Shown piece by piece: positions 63,354-64,000 of a DNA stretch of 64,000 bases (positions within the stretch are counted from its first letter, which is position 1; the number at the start of each line of letters is the position of its first letter). The notes beneath the pieces were generated by a model, which ran no database searches, was not told the origin of the DNA, and saw only the letters and a program-made list of their open reading frames with translations. Source of the stretch: Chitinophaga pollutisoli (lineage in GTDB: Bacteria; Bacteroidota; Bacteroidia; Chitinophagales; Chitinophagaceae); contig NZ_CP149822.1 in the NCBI RefSeq assembly GCF_038396755.1, forward strand, positions 1,550,001 through 1,614,000. The letters run 5' to 3'. The translations under genes and the position numbers were made by a program.

Positions 63354-64000
63354 GCGTATCCGAGTATTTGCATGATGACAGGCAGGCTCTGCGCCGCGCG
63401 GCTGGCATCAAATTCGAAGTTTGTTTCCTCCGGGAGCGGCGCGGCCCCACCACAGCCCTGCTTCACTTTTTCACCGAGCCTCCTTCTTTCGGCATGGGTA
63501 AAATGCGCGAAAGTCCGCCGGAGCAAAGGGAGCACCTGGTTAAAGTTGTTTTCGTCGAGCGTGGCTACCCAGTTGTTGACCACTTGCCAGAGTTGCGGAT
63601 CCAGCAGCAAGAGGGTGCCGCTGCCTTTCAGGAACCCCTCCAGCCAGGCGGCCGCAATAGCCGGCGCCGTGGCATGCGACATGGCGAAATTGAACGCCCG
63701 CACCAATGGTTCGTCTTTCAGCAACTGGGCATCCACCAGCAGCCTTGTGCTATATCCTGCCAATACAGGCGCCGTTTGCCGGCCATTGGCTACCATCCGC
63801 AGCATCTGCTGCCATTCGGCGGTGGTAGCGGGCTGCTGCAGGAGATTCACCGCGTCATTCATCCTGTATAACAATTCCAGCAGCGTTTGTGCCGCGTCGT
63901 CGGAAATGGAGTTGCAGGCGTTGGGCAAGCTGATGCAAATGCGCGTGATGATGCCCGTCGCGATGTCCGTTACCATCACCGCGTCTGTTTTGCGGACGTT
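63350..64000 (-). CDS. DUF5682 family protein, C-terminal part
   Basis: The frame is open to the right edge, so only about the last 217 residues are visible and the start lies outside. The stretch TGIITRICISLPNACNSISDD, the LNNW-like VVNNWVATLDENNF and LPLLRRTFAHFTHAERRRLGEKV recall the C-terminal region of DUF5682 proteins, known beside MoxR and VWA genes. The match is from memory. Translation appears coupled to the VWA gene by ATGA. Function unknown; a chaperone-like or remodelling complex is inferred for the family context. Confidence 0.72.
   Translation of the reverse strand, partial: NVRKTDAVMVTDIATGIITRICISLPNACNSISDDAAQTLLELLYRMNDAVNLLQQPATTAEWQQMLRMVANGRQTAPVLAGYSTRLLVDAQLLKDEPLVRAFNFAMSHATAPAIAAAWLEGFLKGSGTLLLLDPQLWQVVNNWVATLDENNFNQVLPLLRRTFAHFTHAERRRLGEKVKQGCGGAAPLPEETNFEFDASRAAQSLPVIMQILGYA

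Overview
The window looks like chromosome from a Bacteroidota member of the family Chitinophagaceae, most likely Chitinophaga or a close relative. The grounds are paired SusC/SusD transport genes, a type IX secretion sorting domain, SprB repeats, FecR and LytTR regulators, weak ribosome binding sites, and promoters with the Bacteroidota -7 box TAnnTTTG. No rRNA, tRNA, CRISPR array, prophage or insertion sequence was recognised. The assignment rests on gene content and was not checked against any database.

Layout. 0-7.7 kb is housekeeping: cysE-cysM, pyruvate dehydrogenase E1 beta, a thiolase, dnaG and thyA-folA. 8.2-12.5 kb holds a SusC/SusD pair without enzymes. 12.7-18.7 kb holds proline dehydrogenase, an orphan FecR, a small Bacteroidota protein, a Tat-exported TIM-barrel lipoprotein and RecQ. 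18.8-21.3 kb holds a VOC protein, a repeat-rich noncoding block, a candidate small RNA, an alpha/beta hydrolase and a DUF4920 protein. 21.5-25.0 kb is a histidine kinase / DUF4407 / LytTR operon. 25.1-27.0 kb is the agmatine-to-putrescine pair aguB-aguA.

27.1-41.9 kb is the most interesting part: a catabolic locus with a divergent AraC regulator. It splits into three minus-strand transcription units: sugar porter plus ceramidase-fold hydrolase; SDR, acid-sugar dehydratase, class III aminotransferase and M81 peptidase; and SusC, SusD and a beta-helix enzyme. Each unit is preceded by the same promoter layout: two 12-bp half-sites offset by exactly 21 bp, then exactly 24 bp, then a TAnnTTTG box. 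I infer one AraC regulon that imports and breaks down an unidentified, probably acidic or amide-bearing glycan.

41.9-52.4 kb holds a large catalase, a ZU5-like lipoprotein, an acyl-lipid desaturase, a gamma-glutamyltransferase, a three-gene thioredoxin-fold operon, an SMP-30 protein and an ABC ATPase. 52.7-58.0 kb is a 1762-residue GH44 endoglucanase with SprB repeats and a T9SS sorting domain. 58.2-64 kb holds a low-complexity secreted protein, a two-component pair, a pentapeptide repeat protein, an OmpA lipoprotein and the end of a DUF5682/VWA operon that runs off the right edge.

Three otherwise intact genes (cysM, the ceramidase-like gene and the gamma-glutamyltransferase) each carry a single -1 frameshift in a 4-5 base homopolymer. 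This suggests homopolymer errors in the assembly more than true gene decay.
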